Positions 1 to 9,496 of a DNA stretch of 64,000 nt are shown piece by piece; the stretch's first letter is position 1, and each line of letters opens with the position of its first letter. The translations under genes and the position numbers were made by a program. Under the pieces are notes generated by a model, which worked only from the letters and a program-made list of their open reading frames with translations, was not told where the DNA came from and searched no databases. This stretch comes from Nymphaea colorata (Eukaryota; Streptophyta; Magnoliopsida; Nymphaeales; Nymphaeaceae). The stretch is taken from assembly GCF_008831285.2 (NCBI RefSeq), contig NC_045141.1, positions 8,793,353 through 8,857,352 of the forward strand, given 5' to 3'.

Positions 1-844
1 ATTTCGTGTGATGATATGGGCAAAGTGTTGAAATTGTGATGGAGTTGACGCCAGATTGATTCAATTTTTTTTATCATGCTGTTGGTGGTTGGTCTGATGT
101 CAACTACAATTTTCTTGGCACTGCAGCTAAGGTCGTTGGCTGCTTGCAGTGGGAGATCACAGCCGTTTTTGTTATGGTTATGTTAGATTCAGATCTGATG
201 TATATATTGCAGCGAGTTGGGTGTTTGGTTGAGTATTTTTACTTCTGCAGTTATCTCTGATCTGACACAGGTGGATCGGATCTGGCATGGCATGATTTTT
301 ATTCACATTTGGTTTCAGTTTTTGATAGTTTCTATCAACTGAGGGTGTTGGTGTTGTTGATCATTGGTGCATGTTGAGAGTTAGGATAGTGATTCATAAG
401 GCTTCATCCTTCTGCACCTTGCCATATCGTTTCTCAAGGATCCACCTACTTGGTTGTATGTGGGTTTTTGACCAGGTTTTATGGGATCTTCACTGAACAT
501 TTGTTATAGTATTTGACAAACTGTGAGTTGGTGCAAGGTGAGGGTGATCAGTGACGAATGTCAGGTGACGGGCATGTACGACGAGTTATTTCTTGGGTAT
601 AATATGACAAAATTATGTATCTAGGGAAAATTCTCGAAGAAATTTTTTAATAAATTAAAAATATCTTCAAAATTAGGTAAATGTGAAATAAATAAAGAAA
701 ATTAATAATAAGACATTGAATTGTTCTAATTGATTGTGTGGGCGAGTATATCCGGTTTATACGTCCATACATGCATAACCATGTTGTTGCCATATTTTTG
801 TAAATCTAGATAAATGTTTCCTTATTATCAAACTAAGAATTAAA
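1..844. other. unassigned 5' region
   Basis: I recognise no gene, repeat or RNA here. The first 600 bases are G/T-rich with no long open frame. From about 600 the sequence becomes A/T-rich with short A runs. It could be intron or untranslated sequence of a gene lying to the left, or old transposon sequence. The copia element that starts near 1030 should have its gag and 5' LTR on this side, but neither is visible. Confidence 0.3.
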
Positions 845-1027
845 TTTCTAGAAATATATTTCTGGACTATCAAACTTAGAAATATAGAATTGGAAATATA
901 TTTCTGAGTCATCACACACACACTAAAATTGGAATCGGAAAAATTTTTTCCATTTCATTTTTCCATTTCCAATATTTTCAGCAATATATTTCCAGAAATT
1001 TTTTTCCAGGCCATCAAACGGCCCCTA
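845..1027. repeat. possible MITE remnant upstream of the copia element
   Basis: The right end reads CCATCAAACGGCCCCT, which on the other strand is AGGGGCCGTTTGATGG. That is the kind of terminal sequence seen on many plant hAT-type MITEs. The interior contains inverted variants of TTTCTAGAAATATATTTC and TTTCCAGAAATTTTTTTCC, so the segment can fold on itself. No clean left terminal repeat or target duplication was found, so the limits are approximate. It lies exactly where the copia coding sequence begins and may have replaced the element's gag region. Confidence 0.3.
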
Positions 1028-1053
1028 AAGCAAATCTATTATCTTTCCAACCA

Positions 1054-1470
1054 ATGGGTGATGTCTCAGAAGGTAAGTTCTGTGCCTTATTGAATGCCAC
1101 TAAAAATAAATCCTGGATAGTTGATTCTAGTGCTACTGATCACATGACTAATAATCCCACAACACTTGCCAATCTAAACAAGGATCTTCATCGTTCTGTT
1201 TTTTCTGCTGATGGGTCATCTACTTTTGTTGCTGGCATTGGAAAAACATCCTTCGAGAAAAATATTAGTTCTGCTTTACTTGTTCCTAAGGTCGCTGTCA
1301 ACCTTATGTCTGTTAGCAAAATCATTCAAAATTATGATTGTCTGGCTGTTTTCTCCAAGAAGGATGTAACGTTTCAGGACCTGAGCACCAAGAAGGTGAT
1401 TGGGAAGGGCCGACGCCATGGTGACCTCTACACTTTGGACACCGACTGTTTGAGTTTTTTCTCCAAATAA
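1054..1470 (+). pseudogene. copia protease and GAG-pre-integrase fragment
   Basis: This frame encodes a retropepsin-type aspartic protease followed by the start of the GAG-pre-integrase linker. The motif near residues 24-31 is DSSATDHM. The copia family has DSGATDHM, so the Gly after the catalytic Asp-Ser is replaced by Ser. The stretch LVPKVAVNLMSVSK is the conserved C-terminal part of the copia protease, and LYTLD marks the GAG-pre-integrase region. The frame closes with TAA at 1468-1470. The ATG at 1054 is only the first in-frame Met: in intact copia elements this region lies inside one Gag-Pol polyprotein, and the upstream gag part is lost here. Confidence 0.85.
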
Positions 1471-1509
1471 AAATCGACTCAAAGGATGGACTATCAAATT
1501 TGACATGCT

Positions 1510-2340
1510 CGATTAGGATACATATACGATCAGAACCTCAGTCCCCTCACCATTGATGATAATAAAGCATGTAATGCATGTGAATTCGCCAAATTTACAC
1601 ACCTCACCTTCCAGCCGATTCATGAAAGGTCTGAAAAATCTTTTGATCTCATTCACTCGGATGTTTGGGGACCTGCTCCAGAGGACTCTCATGCTGGTTT
1701 TAAGTTCTATGTATCCTTCATTGATGATATGACTTGTGTATCTTGGATTTATTTTCTCAAAAATAAGAGTGAAGTGCCAAAATTTTTTGAAGAATTCTAT
1801 GCCCTCATTCTCCCTCAATATTGTGCTAAGATTAAAATGCTTTGCTTTGACAATGGTGGTGAATATGTGAATGATGCATTGAAAAACTTCATGAGGAAGC
1901 ATGGAATACAGCCCCAATATACCTGCGCCGGGATGCCTCAGCAAAATGGCATTGCAGAAAGAAAAAACTGACTATTTCTAAATATTACTCGGGCTCTTAT
2001 GATGCACAAGAACGTACCTCAGATTTTTTGAAGCGAAGCCATTGGGACAGTATGTTATATATCCAATTGAGTTCCAAACTCTAGCATAGAAGGAAAAATT
2101 CCTCTTGAACTCCTTCTCAAGAAGCCGTTGTCACTTAAACACCACAAGGTATTTGGGTGCAAATGTTTTGTACTTGTGCAAGAAAGATTTAGAAATAAAT
2201 TCCAGCGACATGTGATTAAGTGTATATTCTTAGGATACTCAAGCAAGAAGAGAGGTTATCTCTGTTTTGACCCTCTCTCTAAACGTATGATTGTATCTCA
2301 GGATGTAAAATTCTACGAAAATCAACATTTCTCTGACTGC
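1510..2340 (+). pseudogene. copia integrase fragment
   Basis: From about 1510 an open frame resumes with CNACEFAKFTH, the remains of the zinc-binding CxxC end, then the core domain. DLIHSDVWGPA carries the first catalytic Asp, CFDNGGEY the second, and PQQNGIAERKN the Glu, so all three acidic residues survive. TGA at 1968 stops this frame. After a scrambled stretch it continues at 2128 with KVFGCKCFV and IFLGYSSKKRGYLCFDP, the usual copia integrase C-terminal region. Integrase would insert the cDNA copy into host DNA. The stop and frameshift make this copy non-functional. Confidence 0.85.
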
Positions 2341-2689
2341 TGCATACAGGGGGAGGCAAATAACAGAAACTCTGTAGAAAATAGTGCTGATGATACTCCA
2401 CGTCCGCTGGCTGACATCTTCGCAAGTGAAACGACTACATGCCAACCAGGGATTGCCCACTTTCCCAGTAACGACAACAGCCTTGAAAACACTATTTTGG
2501 AGGAAGACAAACCACCTACCGATGTTGAATCTCAACCAGGCGTAAGACGTTCCTCTAGAGTGACTCGGCCTCCATCCAAGTTAAGTGATTACTATACTTA
2601 CTTATCCATTGGAAGTCTTCATTCACGAGACAATTATCTCTCTTTTGAAGTTCTCTCGTATAATTACAAGTCATACATCTTTGTTATTT

Positions 2690-3852
2690 ATGGTCATCAA
2701 GAGCCAAGAAACTTTAATGAAGCTAGTGCAGTCTTACGGTGGTCGGAAGCTACGGAAGAAGAAATCAAGGTGCTTGAAAAGAACTATACTTGGGTTCTTG
2801 TTCCTCTCCCAGACAAAAAGAAACTGGTAGGTTGTAAATGGATCTACAAAATAAAGTTCAAGAGCAATGGACAAGTGGAGCAATATAAGGCTCGCCTCGT
2901 TGCAAAGGGCTTCACCGAGACAGAAGGAATAGATTACAATGAAACCTTTGGCCCGGTAGAAAAAATGAATGCGGTGAGAACTCTTCTTGCACTTGCATCT
3001 ACAAAAAGGTGGAATCTTCTCTAACTTTATGTAAAAAATGCATTTATCCATGGTGAATTGGAACAAGAGGTCTACATGGAAGTACCGCAAGGAGTTAACT
3101 GCCGATCTAGACATGTTTGCAAACTAAGGAAAACTCTTCATGGATTGAAGCAATCACCTCATGCTTGGTTTGCTCTTCTAAAGACAACACTCATCAATTA
3201 TGGATTTCAGCAAAGCTCTACCGATTACACAATGTTCACATTCACTAGAAAATCCAAGGTAACCATCTTCCTTGTGTACGGGGAATATATCATACTTACT
3301 GGAGACGACTTTGAGATCATGCAGGCTATAAAAAAACATTTAAATAGTGAGTTTGAAATCAGAGATCTTGGACTGTTGCAATACTTCCTTGGAATAGAAG
3401 TGGCTCACTCTAAAAAACGAGTATTTATATGTCAACGCAAATACACGATTGATCTCTTGAAAGATACTGGATATCTAGGCACCAAACCTGCAAACACACC
3501 CCTTGAGATGAACTGCAAGCTAAGGAAAGAAGATGGTGATATTTTCGAAAACAAAGAAAGTTTCCAAAAACTAGTTGGAAAACTTATATATTTGACAGTC
3601 ATGCAGCCTGACATTATGTATGTTGTCAGTGTCATTAGCCAATTCATGCACCAACCAAGATCCCATCATGTTGAGGCAGCTCACCGGATTTTGAGGTACT
3701 TAAAGGGGACATTGGGAAAGGGAATCCTAATGAGACGCGACCAATCTCCTCACATTACTGGCTATTGTGATGCGGACTGGGCTGGGGACCCAAATGACAA
3801 ATGGTCAGCATCAGGTCACTGCACGTTTCTTGGAAGAAATTTGATCACTTGA
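2690..3852 (+). pseudogene. copia reverse transcriptase, catalytic motif altered
   Basis: The RT domain begins near 2700, with GCKWIYKIKFKSNG and YKARLVAKGFTETEGIDY as landmark motifs. A TAA at 3022-3024 interrupts it, then it continues with NAFIHGELEQEVYMEVPQG and LHGLKQSPHAWF. Where copia RTs have YVDD the translation reads YGEY (FLVYGEYIILTG), so both catalytic aspartates of that motif are gone. The stop and this substitution independently rule out activity. The C-terminal part reaches CDADWAGDPNDKWSASGHC, the start of RNase H, and the frame ends with TGA at 3850. Confidence 0.9.
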
Positions 3853-4232
3853 CGAAGTAAAAAGCAAGCCGTAGTAGCCCGGTCCAGCGCAGAGGCAGAA
3901 TACCAACCCATGGCCATATGAACGTGTGAATTAATTTGGCTTAAGTCCCTCCTTAAGGATATGAGGTCGAAACTCACTCCCCAATGGAACTTAAGTGTGA
4001 CAACATGGCTGCTATTCATATTGGCGCGAATCCCATATTTCATGAACAAACAAAACACATCGAAGTCCACTGTCATTTCGTTCGAGAAAAAATTCAAGAT
4101 GGTATCATTGCAACTTCTCATGTTAGAAGCAAAAACCAGCTCACCGACATCTTGACAAAAAGTCTTGGGAAAGAAAGGCACAAGATGATTATGGACAAGT
4201 TGGGGCAGACTGATGTCTTCCTACCAACTTGA
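3750..4232 (+). pseudogene. copia RNase H domain, frameshifted
   Basis: RNase H starts with GYCDADWAG (first catalytic Asp), passes through SSAEAEY (catalytic Glu) at about 3880, and after a frameshift continues in the frame beginning 3984 with [10 protein letters not shown] (third Asp) and [13 protein letters not shown]. It ends with the conserved tail [11 protein letters not shown] and a TGA-like end at 4230. Stops at 3850 and about 3918 plus the frameshift break it. The domain normally removes the RNA strand during reverse transcription. Its last codons overlap the polypurine tract, as is usual for copia elements. Confidence 0.85.
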
Positions 4233-4241
4233 GGGGGAGTT
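4230..4241 (+). other. polypurine tract of the copia element
   Basis: TGAGGGGGAGTT lies immediately before TGTTAG. A purine run at this place primes plus-strand DNA synthesis in LTR retrotransposons. It fixes the left border of the 3' LTR at 4242. Confidence 0.85.
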
Positions 4242-4660
4242 TGTTAGCACATTTGGAAGGGATCTCTGTCACCATCTCCTCCTTGGAAAGAAATCCTCAG
4301 CAGCTAACGTTCATCTCCTTCTTGGAAAGACATCCTCACCAGCTAACGGTTGATCATATCTTTGGAAAGAAGAGCAACAGAACGAGAATCTCATCAGTAT
4401 CATCATACCAATCTCGTCATACCTCTTTAACCTGTTGCCTTTTTTCTCTGTAACTCCCTGATTTCCAGGGATCTTAAACGGTTGGGATATGTAAGGCAAG
4501 AAGGGGCTGTAACTCTTTATAAGGAGATCATTCATACGGCATCGGTAAGAAAAAATAAGAGAGACAAAAAACAGAGCTTTCTCTGTTTTCGTGGATGTAG
4601 GCTATTAACGCCGAACCACGTTACATTTGAGCTGTCCCGTTTTTCTTCCTGCCTTTCTTC
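4242..4660 (+). mobile_element. 3' LTR of the copia element
   Basis: The LTR begins TGTTAGCACATTTGG right after the polypurine tract. Three imperfect copies of a CTTGGAAAGA-type motif (about 4283, 4321 and 4360) occur in the upstream part and could be promoter repeats. CTTTATAAGG at 4515-4524 is a likely TATA box. A stretch around 4590-4625 (GTGGATGTAGGC, then GCCGAACCACGTTA) resembles the R/U5 region of many plant copia LTRs. The right end is uncertain because no 5' LTR is present for comparison. About 4660 is chosen because homology to the ARM-like gene starts there. Confidence 0.75.
4514..4524 (+). promoter_or_regulatory. probable LTR TATA box
   Basis: TCTTTATAAGG lies about 270 bases into the LTR and about 70 bases before the R/U5-like stretch, the usual place for the core promoter of a copia LTR. 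This is inference from position and sequence only. Confidence 0.5.
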
Positions 4661-5524
4661 CATGAAATTTAAGACCTTCTCCTTCATGGCCTCAATTGCC
4701 TCCTTTCTGCCAATGTATCCAATCTCCATAATACAATCTAAACAACCAATTTCAAGCCCTCGTCTTCCGAATCCAAGGCCTTTATGATCTTGGGGAGCCC
4801 CCTGCTTTGGTGGATCTCATCGACAAAGAGGCTTTTGATGGCGATGATCAAGCTACGGAGGACTCTGAGGCTGTCGGCGGAGCCCAATTCCACCAGGGCA
4901 GTCGCCATCGGGCTCATCACCACGTGACCCATGAACACGTCCTTGTTGAACCTAACCAGAGCCGCCGTGGTGAAGGCGCAATTCTCCCTGACCCGCCTGG
5001 ATGCCTTCCTGTCGCACATGACCGAGTCGAGCACGAAAAAAGCCCAGGACCTCAGCACAGCATCCTGGAGACCCGGGTCTCAAAGACCGACAGCAGCCCG
5101 ACGACCTTCACCTCCTCCTCATCCTCACTGAGCAGCGACTTCACCAGCTTCTCGATGCTCTTCCAGTCGATCCATACCTGAATCTCTGACTCATTCAGGT
5201 CGGTGACACACACGATATCACTGCCGAAGATGTGGCCCCTGATGAAGGAACTGATGATGGTGAGGTAGGAGCGGGGGATCTGGTTGTCCACCTAGGAGCG
5301 GAGGCTGAAAAGGTGGTGGGTGAGGTCAGCAAGCTTGGGGTCCTTGAACTTGGAGGCGAGGTCCTCGGTCTGGAGGTAGAGGAGGGCCTTGATGGCACTG
5401 CCCTACTCCTCCTTCTGCTTCCACCGACAGTAGGAGACTCCTGTATCCACCGGGATGCCTCCTTCAGCGCATGCAGGACAGCGATCACCTGCGTCTCGTG
5501 CTCCTCCTCCCCACCGCCTTCCAT
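4655..5524 (-). pseudogene. intronless broken ARM-like helical-repeat gene
   Basis: Reading right to left, an ATG at 5524 starts MEGGGEEEHETQVIAVLHAL. The protein then moves between frames: IKALLYLQTEDLASKFKD near 5400, DNQIPRSYLTIISSFIRGH near 5280, and [19 protein letters not shown] near 4980, with [18 protein letters not shown] and FGRKE-like IGYIGRKEAIEAM toward 4700. Leu-rich amphipathic helices in this arrangement are typical of plant armadillo-repeat proteins, but I do not recognise a specific member. There is an in-frame stop near 5293, frameshifts near 5420 and 5055, and a stop near 4738. No introns are seen over 870 bases, and GC content is clearly higher than the surroundings. This fits a retrocopy or captured transcript. 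The tail runs into the copia LTR. Confidence 0.6.
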
Positions 5525-6814
5525 GGTGCTGCTGTTGCAGACAGTGACTGTGGCCCCCCTGATGCCTCCCCATGCTTGATCATCACTTCCCTCTCCCTTC
5601 CTCTCTCTCCATCTTCTCTGGCTTCTTGCCTTGCGTCGGTCCCAAGTCCCAACAACTAGTCCTTTCTGAGACAGATAAAAAAGAAAGGGATGACGAGACC
5701 GAATGGTCCAAGATTGAGAAGAGTGAGGTTGGTATTTCCTTCATCTACATCCCCCACGCCTCCGCTGACTCCTCCTCCATGGGCTTTTGATTATCAGAAC
5801 AGCCTTTTCATTATCTGATCATCACCTAGAGAGAGCAAATATTACAAAAGTTTGCTCCTATTCTTAGAGAGAGAGAGAGAAATATTATTACAAAACTCTG
5901 GTCATATAGAGGGAGAAACAGTTAGAAAGAGAAAGGGGGCCTATGATATCACCACATTAGTCGCTTCAAGAACCACAACTCTCAACCACATTAGTAGTTT
6001 GAGAGAGAATTTGTAGTTTGATTTATCTTTCCCGAAGCATCCAAGTGCATGAATATCATATGCTTAAGGAATTTATAGTGGAAACTTTTGGTTATTGATA
6101 TATAGCAGAGAAGTTAAAGATGTTAACTCGGACCTTTTTTGGTTTTGCAACCACAGTAGCTCATTTGATGATAAAATCCACTTTTTTTTCTAAAGTCGTT
6201 TGAACTAAAGGGATGATTAACAGCAGACCAGGAAGGGCAAGCAACCCTCCCTTTGTATATAAAGCACTTATGAACAGTTTACTTCTTAGATGAATCTGAT
6301 ATGGCCATTTTATAAGTGAGAAGGCTTTCATACAAATTATCAATACCTTGATTTATAGGATCAGATATGGAATTATTTCAATACAATAGATTTTAATGGC
6401 AATTTTATTGGCTCCAGTATCCGATCGAATCCTTGACAGAATCTCCTTCCTCATTTGGATCTACATCCGAGTGTTCTTGCTTTATCATATTACGACTGTT
6501 GACATCCCTTTCAAATGTGTTTCGAACATTTCCCTGAGCCCAAGTTGCGTTAGTGGTGGTATGGATTCTGGCATAGGTTTGGGTACGTGGGTAGGGAGGA
6601 CACAACAATTTGAAAAAAATGATAATTTGTTATTAATTTGCCAGTTTTAAATGTTTAAGATTTGGTGTTTTGCTTTTGTTTTGTTGGGGTGTAGCTGGAA
6701 GCCCCTCCCTCTTTCCTCCTGCCCCACAGTTTGGGGCTTCTTTGTGACTTAAGTGCAAAGCAAGACACCCATCAACTAAGCATCACACACCCACCATTTG
6801 TAGTTCAGGTGAAT
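5525..6814. other. unassigned spacer with GA tract
   Basis: Bases 5525-5800 are probably the 5' flank or untranslated part of the ARM-like gene (pyrimidine-rich on the plus strand). A short GA repeat lies at 5868-5882. Nothing else was recognised. The open frames in this span are short, unlike any family I know, and are not supported by composition. Confidence 0.3.
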
Positions 6815-7311
6815 AGCACTCATGAGAATCGAGTTGACAATCGGCCCTTTGCTATACTGCCAGTCTGACCATCTATGCTACCTATAAGATTTGGTGACTG
6901 TGTGTTGGTTTCTAGATTTCCATGAGATGATGTTAGGTCCCACGAAGATGACATACCAATTTATAAGTTTCTATCCTCTGCGCATCCTACACAATCAACA
7001 TTAAAGAATGCAGACAATTTCCAATCAACATTCGATAATGTCGACAATTTGAATAAAGTTGATCAGACTATTTTCATACGGCAACTTAGAGCGACGTTTA
7101 AGTAGACAAAAAGGTGTTTCACATAGTCCTCAGTTAGTTGGTTCATGAACTTGCAAGTACATACCACAAAGCTCCAAAGATGCTTATGTGTTTATTGTGG
7201 AAAGCAAAAGATGATCTATCAAGCTTGAATATGGGTCTACTAGCAACTGCAAGAGTGATGGCAGGCTTGCAGGAATTCTCCATGTTTGCTTGGTTAAAGA
7301 GCCCATTCATT

Positions 7312-7367
<56 letters not shown>

Positions 7368-8040
7368 ATATATATATAGTATTCGATTGGCAATAAGTTG
7401 TCATCTTATATATTTTACAGAGAACTTGCCACAATTAGTTTGTTACTTTTAGTGACTGATTTTTTTCTACCTCAACCATGTTACTTCTAGTGACTATGAT
7501 GTCATGTATACAAATCATCAGTGACGATTTTATGGACATATCTAATTGTGACTCATGAACCCCAAGTGTGATGAGCAAGGACATGCCTTGTTTGCCTTTT
7601 TTTGACTTGGACAATGCTTTATTGAGGCGATAAACATGATTGGAACCCATTAATCTTAAAACCATGGTGGTTGCATCTTGAACCACCTTTTACTTTAATA
7701 TCTGTTGTGAGAAAGTGTCGGCACCTAATTCATGTAAAGATCTACCCTTCGAGATAGCCATGGTTGAGATCAACTGTTTTGTACTTTGGTTGACAATAGG
7801 ACTATAAGTTTCATATTAGTATATCACTTCTTATGGATTATATCTTCCGCAAAGTGGCGAGACTTGTACTTAGCAATTGAGCCATTAGAGTTCCTCCCTA
7901 TTAATCTAAATATCCATCCACATCCAATATTATTATGTGAGCTGTTGGCTGAGACGAGCCCACAATTGATTTGTATAAAAAGACCCCAACTCTTCTTCCA
8001 TAGCTTGAGCGCTTTTAGGATTACATTTTGCTTTAAGAAT
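6815..8040 (-). pseudogene. heavily decayed copia pol fragment (RT and RNase H)
   Basis: On the minus strand, starting near 8030, the translation gives KALKLWKKSW, then NNIGCGWIFRLIGRNSNGSI and AKYKSRHFAEDI. This matches the start of copia RT (normally GCRWVFRLK...DGSI..YKARLVAKGF). Further on, near 7600-7440, VYRLNKALSKSKKGKQG and IHDIIVTRSNMVEVEK match the middle of RT, with HDIIVT where DDIIVT is usual. Near 7060-6815 traces of RNase H remain (VDCVGCAEDRNL, AKGRLSTRFS). The parts are in correct order but many stops and frameshifts intervene, and a (TA)n microsatellite sits inside. No LTRs were recognised. Confidence 0.7.
7321..7378. repeat. (TA)n microsatellite
   Basis: About 29 TA units with one GTG interruption near 7364. 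It lies inside the decayed copia pol fragment. Confidence 0.95.
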
Positions 8041-8255
8041 AAATTTGAGATTCTTAATGACTTCTGTCAAATTTTATTTCCTTTCTTTGACTATTTAAAT
8101 TTACATGCTTTGACAAAGGTTGATCAGTTGATTACCAAGCCATATCAGAAGAAAAACAGGATTTATAAGAAAGAACTAGCATTTTTACTGTTAACAGCCT
8201 CTGCAAAGAGTTCGTCAAAAGTTTATAATCCGCTATTTTTTAAATACAAAATCTG

Positions 8256-8332
<77 letters not shown>

Positions 8333-8695
8333 CAAGGTTATTCTCGGGTATAATACCGCACTTGAAAAAAGTAGAAAAATATGGTAAATTTTAAAAAACT
8401 AAAAACGAGCAAAAGTAAAATAAGTGAGAAACCAGTAACATAAACATGAAAAGATAAGTAGATTTGCAACAAATAAAAAACAATAAAAAAAACTGTTTGG
8501 CATTAAAAAAATGAAAAAAGTGAAAAAATACGAGAAAATGTTAAAAACATGTTAAAATGTATTTTTTCATTTTTAACGTTTTTTTGCAAAAAATGTTGTT
8601 TTTTAAGTTTTAGACTGTCATTTAATTTATCACATTTTTTCATTTTTTTTTTAAAAAACGCGTTTTCTATGACTATGATATATCTATATATATAT
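8033..8695 (+). repeat. composite repeat R1, copy 1, left part
   Basis: This stretch matches the reverse complement of about 50650-51290. 8033-8250 includes an exon-like piece whose plus-strand translation contains FFDYLNLHALTKVDQLITK. The same peptide with few changes, FFDSLNLHALTKVDQVITK, is encoded on the minus strand near 51240-51180. 8330-8680 is an A/T-rich module whose shared marks include TTTGCAACAAATAAAAAA, a run of TTTTTAACGTTTTTTTGC and CGCGTTTTCTATGACTATG. R1 copy 1 is split here by the LTR-like element at 8696-12057 and resumes at 12058. Confidence 0.8.
8258..8323. repeat. (TA)n microsatellite
   Basis: About 33 TA units with a single C interruption at 8291. The equivalent position in R1 copy 2 (about 51055-51074) also carries TA repeats, but fewer. 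Confidence 0.95.
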
Positions 8696-8840
8696 TGTAA
8701 TCACCCCAAATTTTTTTCTAAAAGATTATAATGTTTTATCCAAGCACGAAACCCAAATTTAGATCCAAATTAAATCCAAAATACAACTTTCATATCCAAA
8801 TTGGATCCAAAACCCAAGTTCAGATCCAAATCGATCATTT

Positions 8841-9205
8841 AAGACCCATTTGCCTCTCCTTTTGACCAAAAAATCTCTTTTAGAGGGTGATTTTAGTCTT
8901 TTTGGGTGGACAAGACCAATTTGACCTTCCTTTTGACAAAAAAATCTCCTTTTAGAGAGTGATTTTAGTGTTTTTGAGTGGACAAGACCCATTTGCCCTT
9001 CCTTTTGACCAAAAAATTTCCTTTTAGAGGGTGATTTTAGTCTTTTTGGTTGGACAAGACCCATTTGCCCTTCCTTTTGACCAAAAAACCTCATTTTAGA
9101 GGGTAATTTTAGTTTTTTGGGGTGGACAAGACTCATTTGCCCTTCCTTTTGACCAAAAAATCTTCTTTTAGAGGGTGATTTTAGTCTTTTTAGGTCAAAA
9201 AATTT
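8841..9205. repeat. five tandem 72-bp repeats in the LTR
   Basis: The motif TTTTGACCAAAAAA recurs at about 8860, 8931, 9003, 9075 and 9147, giving spacings of 71, 72, 72 and 72. Each unit also carries TTTTAGAGGGTGATTTTAGT and a GGACAAGACCCATTTGCC variant. Because 72 is a multiple of three, a minus-strand frame of 163 codons stays open across the array (8759-9250). I treat that frame as a by-product, not a gene. The array lies just upstream of the element's TATA box, where enhancer-like LTR repeats are common. Confidence 0.95.
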
Positions 9206-9234
9206 AAATTTAGGGTTTTTGCTCCAAAATCTTC

Positions 9235-9310
9235 TATAAATACCCTCCATTTTCCCCCCTCTTGGATAAGATTGGCCCTTGGGAGAAACTCTAGTGTATT
9301 CTCACTTAAA
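9235..9310 (+). promoter_or_regulatory. LTR core promoter region
   Basis: TATAAATACCCTCC at 9235-9248 is a strong TATA box. It is followed by CTTGGATAAGATTGGCCC and GGGAGAAACTCTAGTG. The same order of TATA box, CTTGG..., GGCCCTTGGGAGAAAC and CTAGTGTATT occurs at 47181-47250 in the related element, which supports this as the conserved promoter and transcript start. The start site itself is inferred. Confidence 0.7.
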
Positions 9311-9496
9311 GACTTAGAGTTTCTCTTGAGCTCTCTCTCTCTCCCTCTTCCTCTCTCCATTTTCCTTTCCACCCTCTTGGAGGCATCATCTTGGAGCTTC
9401 ACTCAAAGGGGATTTCAAGTGAAGGTGTTTATCTTCCTTAGGTCATTTCTCATTAGAGGTATGTAATCATCATCTGTTTCATTTTTTTTTTTTTTC

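Larger units (their letters stand above)
1030..4660 (+). mobile_element. degenerate Ty1/copia LTR retrotransposon, 5'-truncated
   Basis: Protease, GAG-pre-integrase, integrase, reverse transcriptase and RNase H follow in copia order (PR-INT-RT-RH), then a polypurine tract and a 3' LTR starting TGTTAG. The gag nucleocapsid region and the whole 5' LTR are missing, so the element is 5'-truncated. The pol reading frame is broken by stops at 1468, 1968 and 3022 and by frameshifts near 1480, 2000-2127 and 3850-3990. The 3' end is set at about 4660, where sequence of the neighbouring minus-strand gene begins. It cannot be fixed exactly without a second LTR. Confidence 0.9.

Noticed and set aside
4807-5579. 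Plus-strand frames opposite the ARM-like gene
   Set aside because: They are GC-driven antisense frames. The minus strand shows the helical-repeat protein pattern, though in pieces.
7786-8394. 202-codon plus-strand open frame
   Set aside because: It joins the antisense of a decayed copia RT, an R1 exon-like piece and a TA microsatellite (runs of Tyr-Ile). It is not one gene. Only the 8048-8140 peptide is kept as exon-like.
8841-9205. Regularly spaced repeats that might suggest a CRISPR-like array
   Set aside because: Repeats are directly abutting 72-bp units without unique spacers, in a plant transposon. No cas genes.
8759-9250. 163-codon minus-strand open frame with a repeated FFGQKEGQMGLVHPK motif
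   Set aside because: It is the translation of a 72-bp tandem array inside an LTR. The period is a multiple of three, so the frame stays open by itself. No start context or family match.
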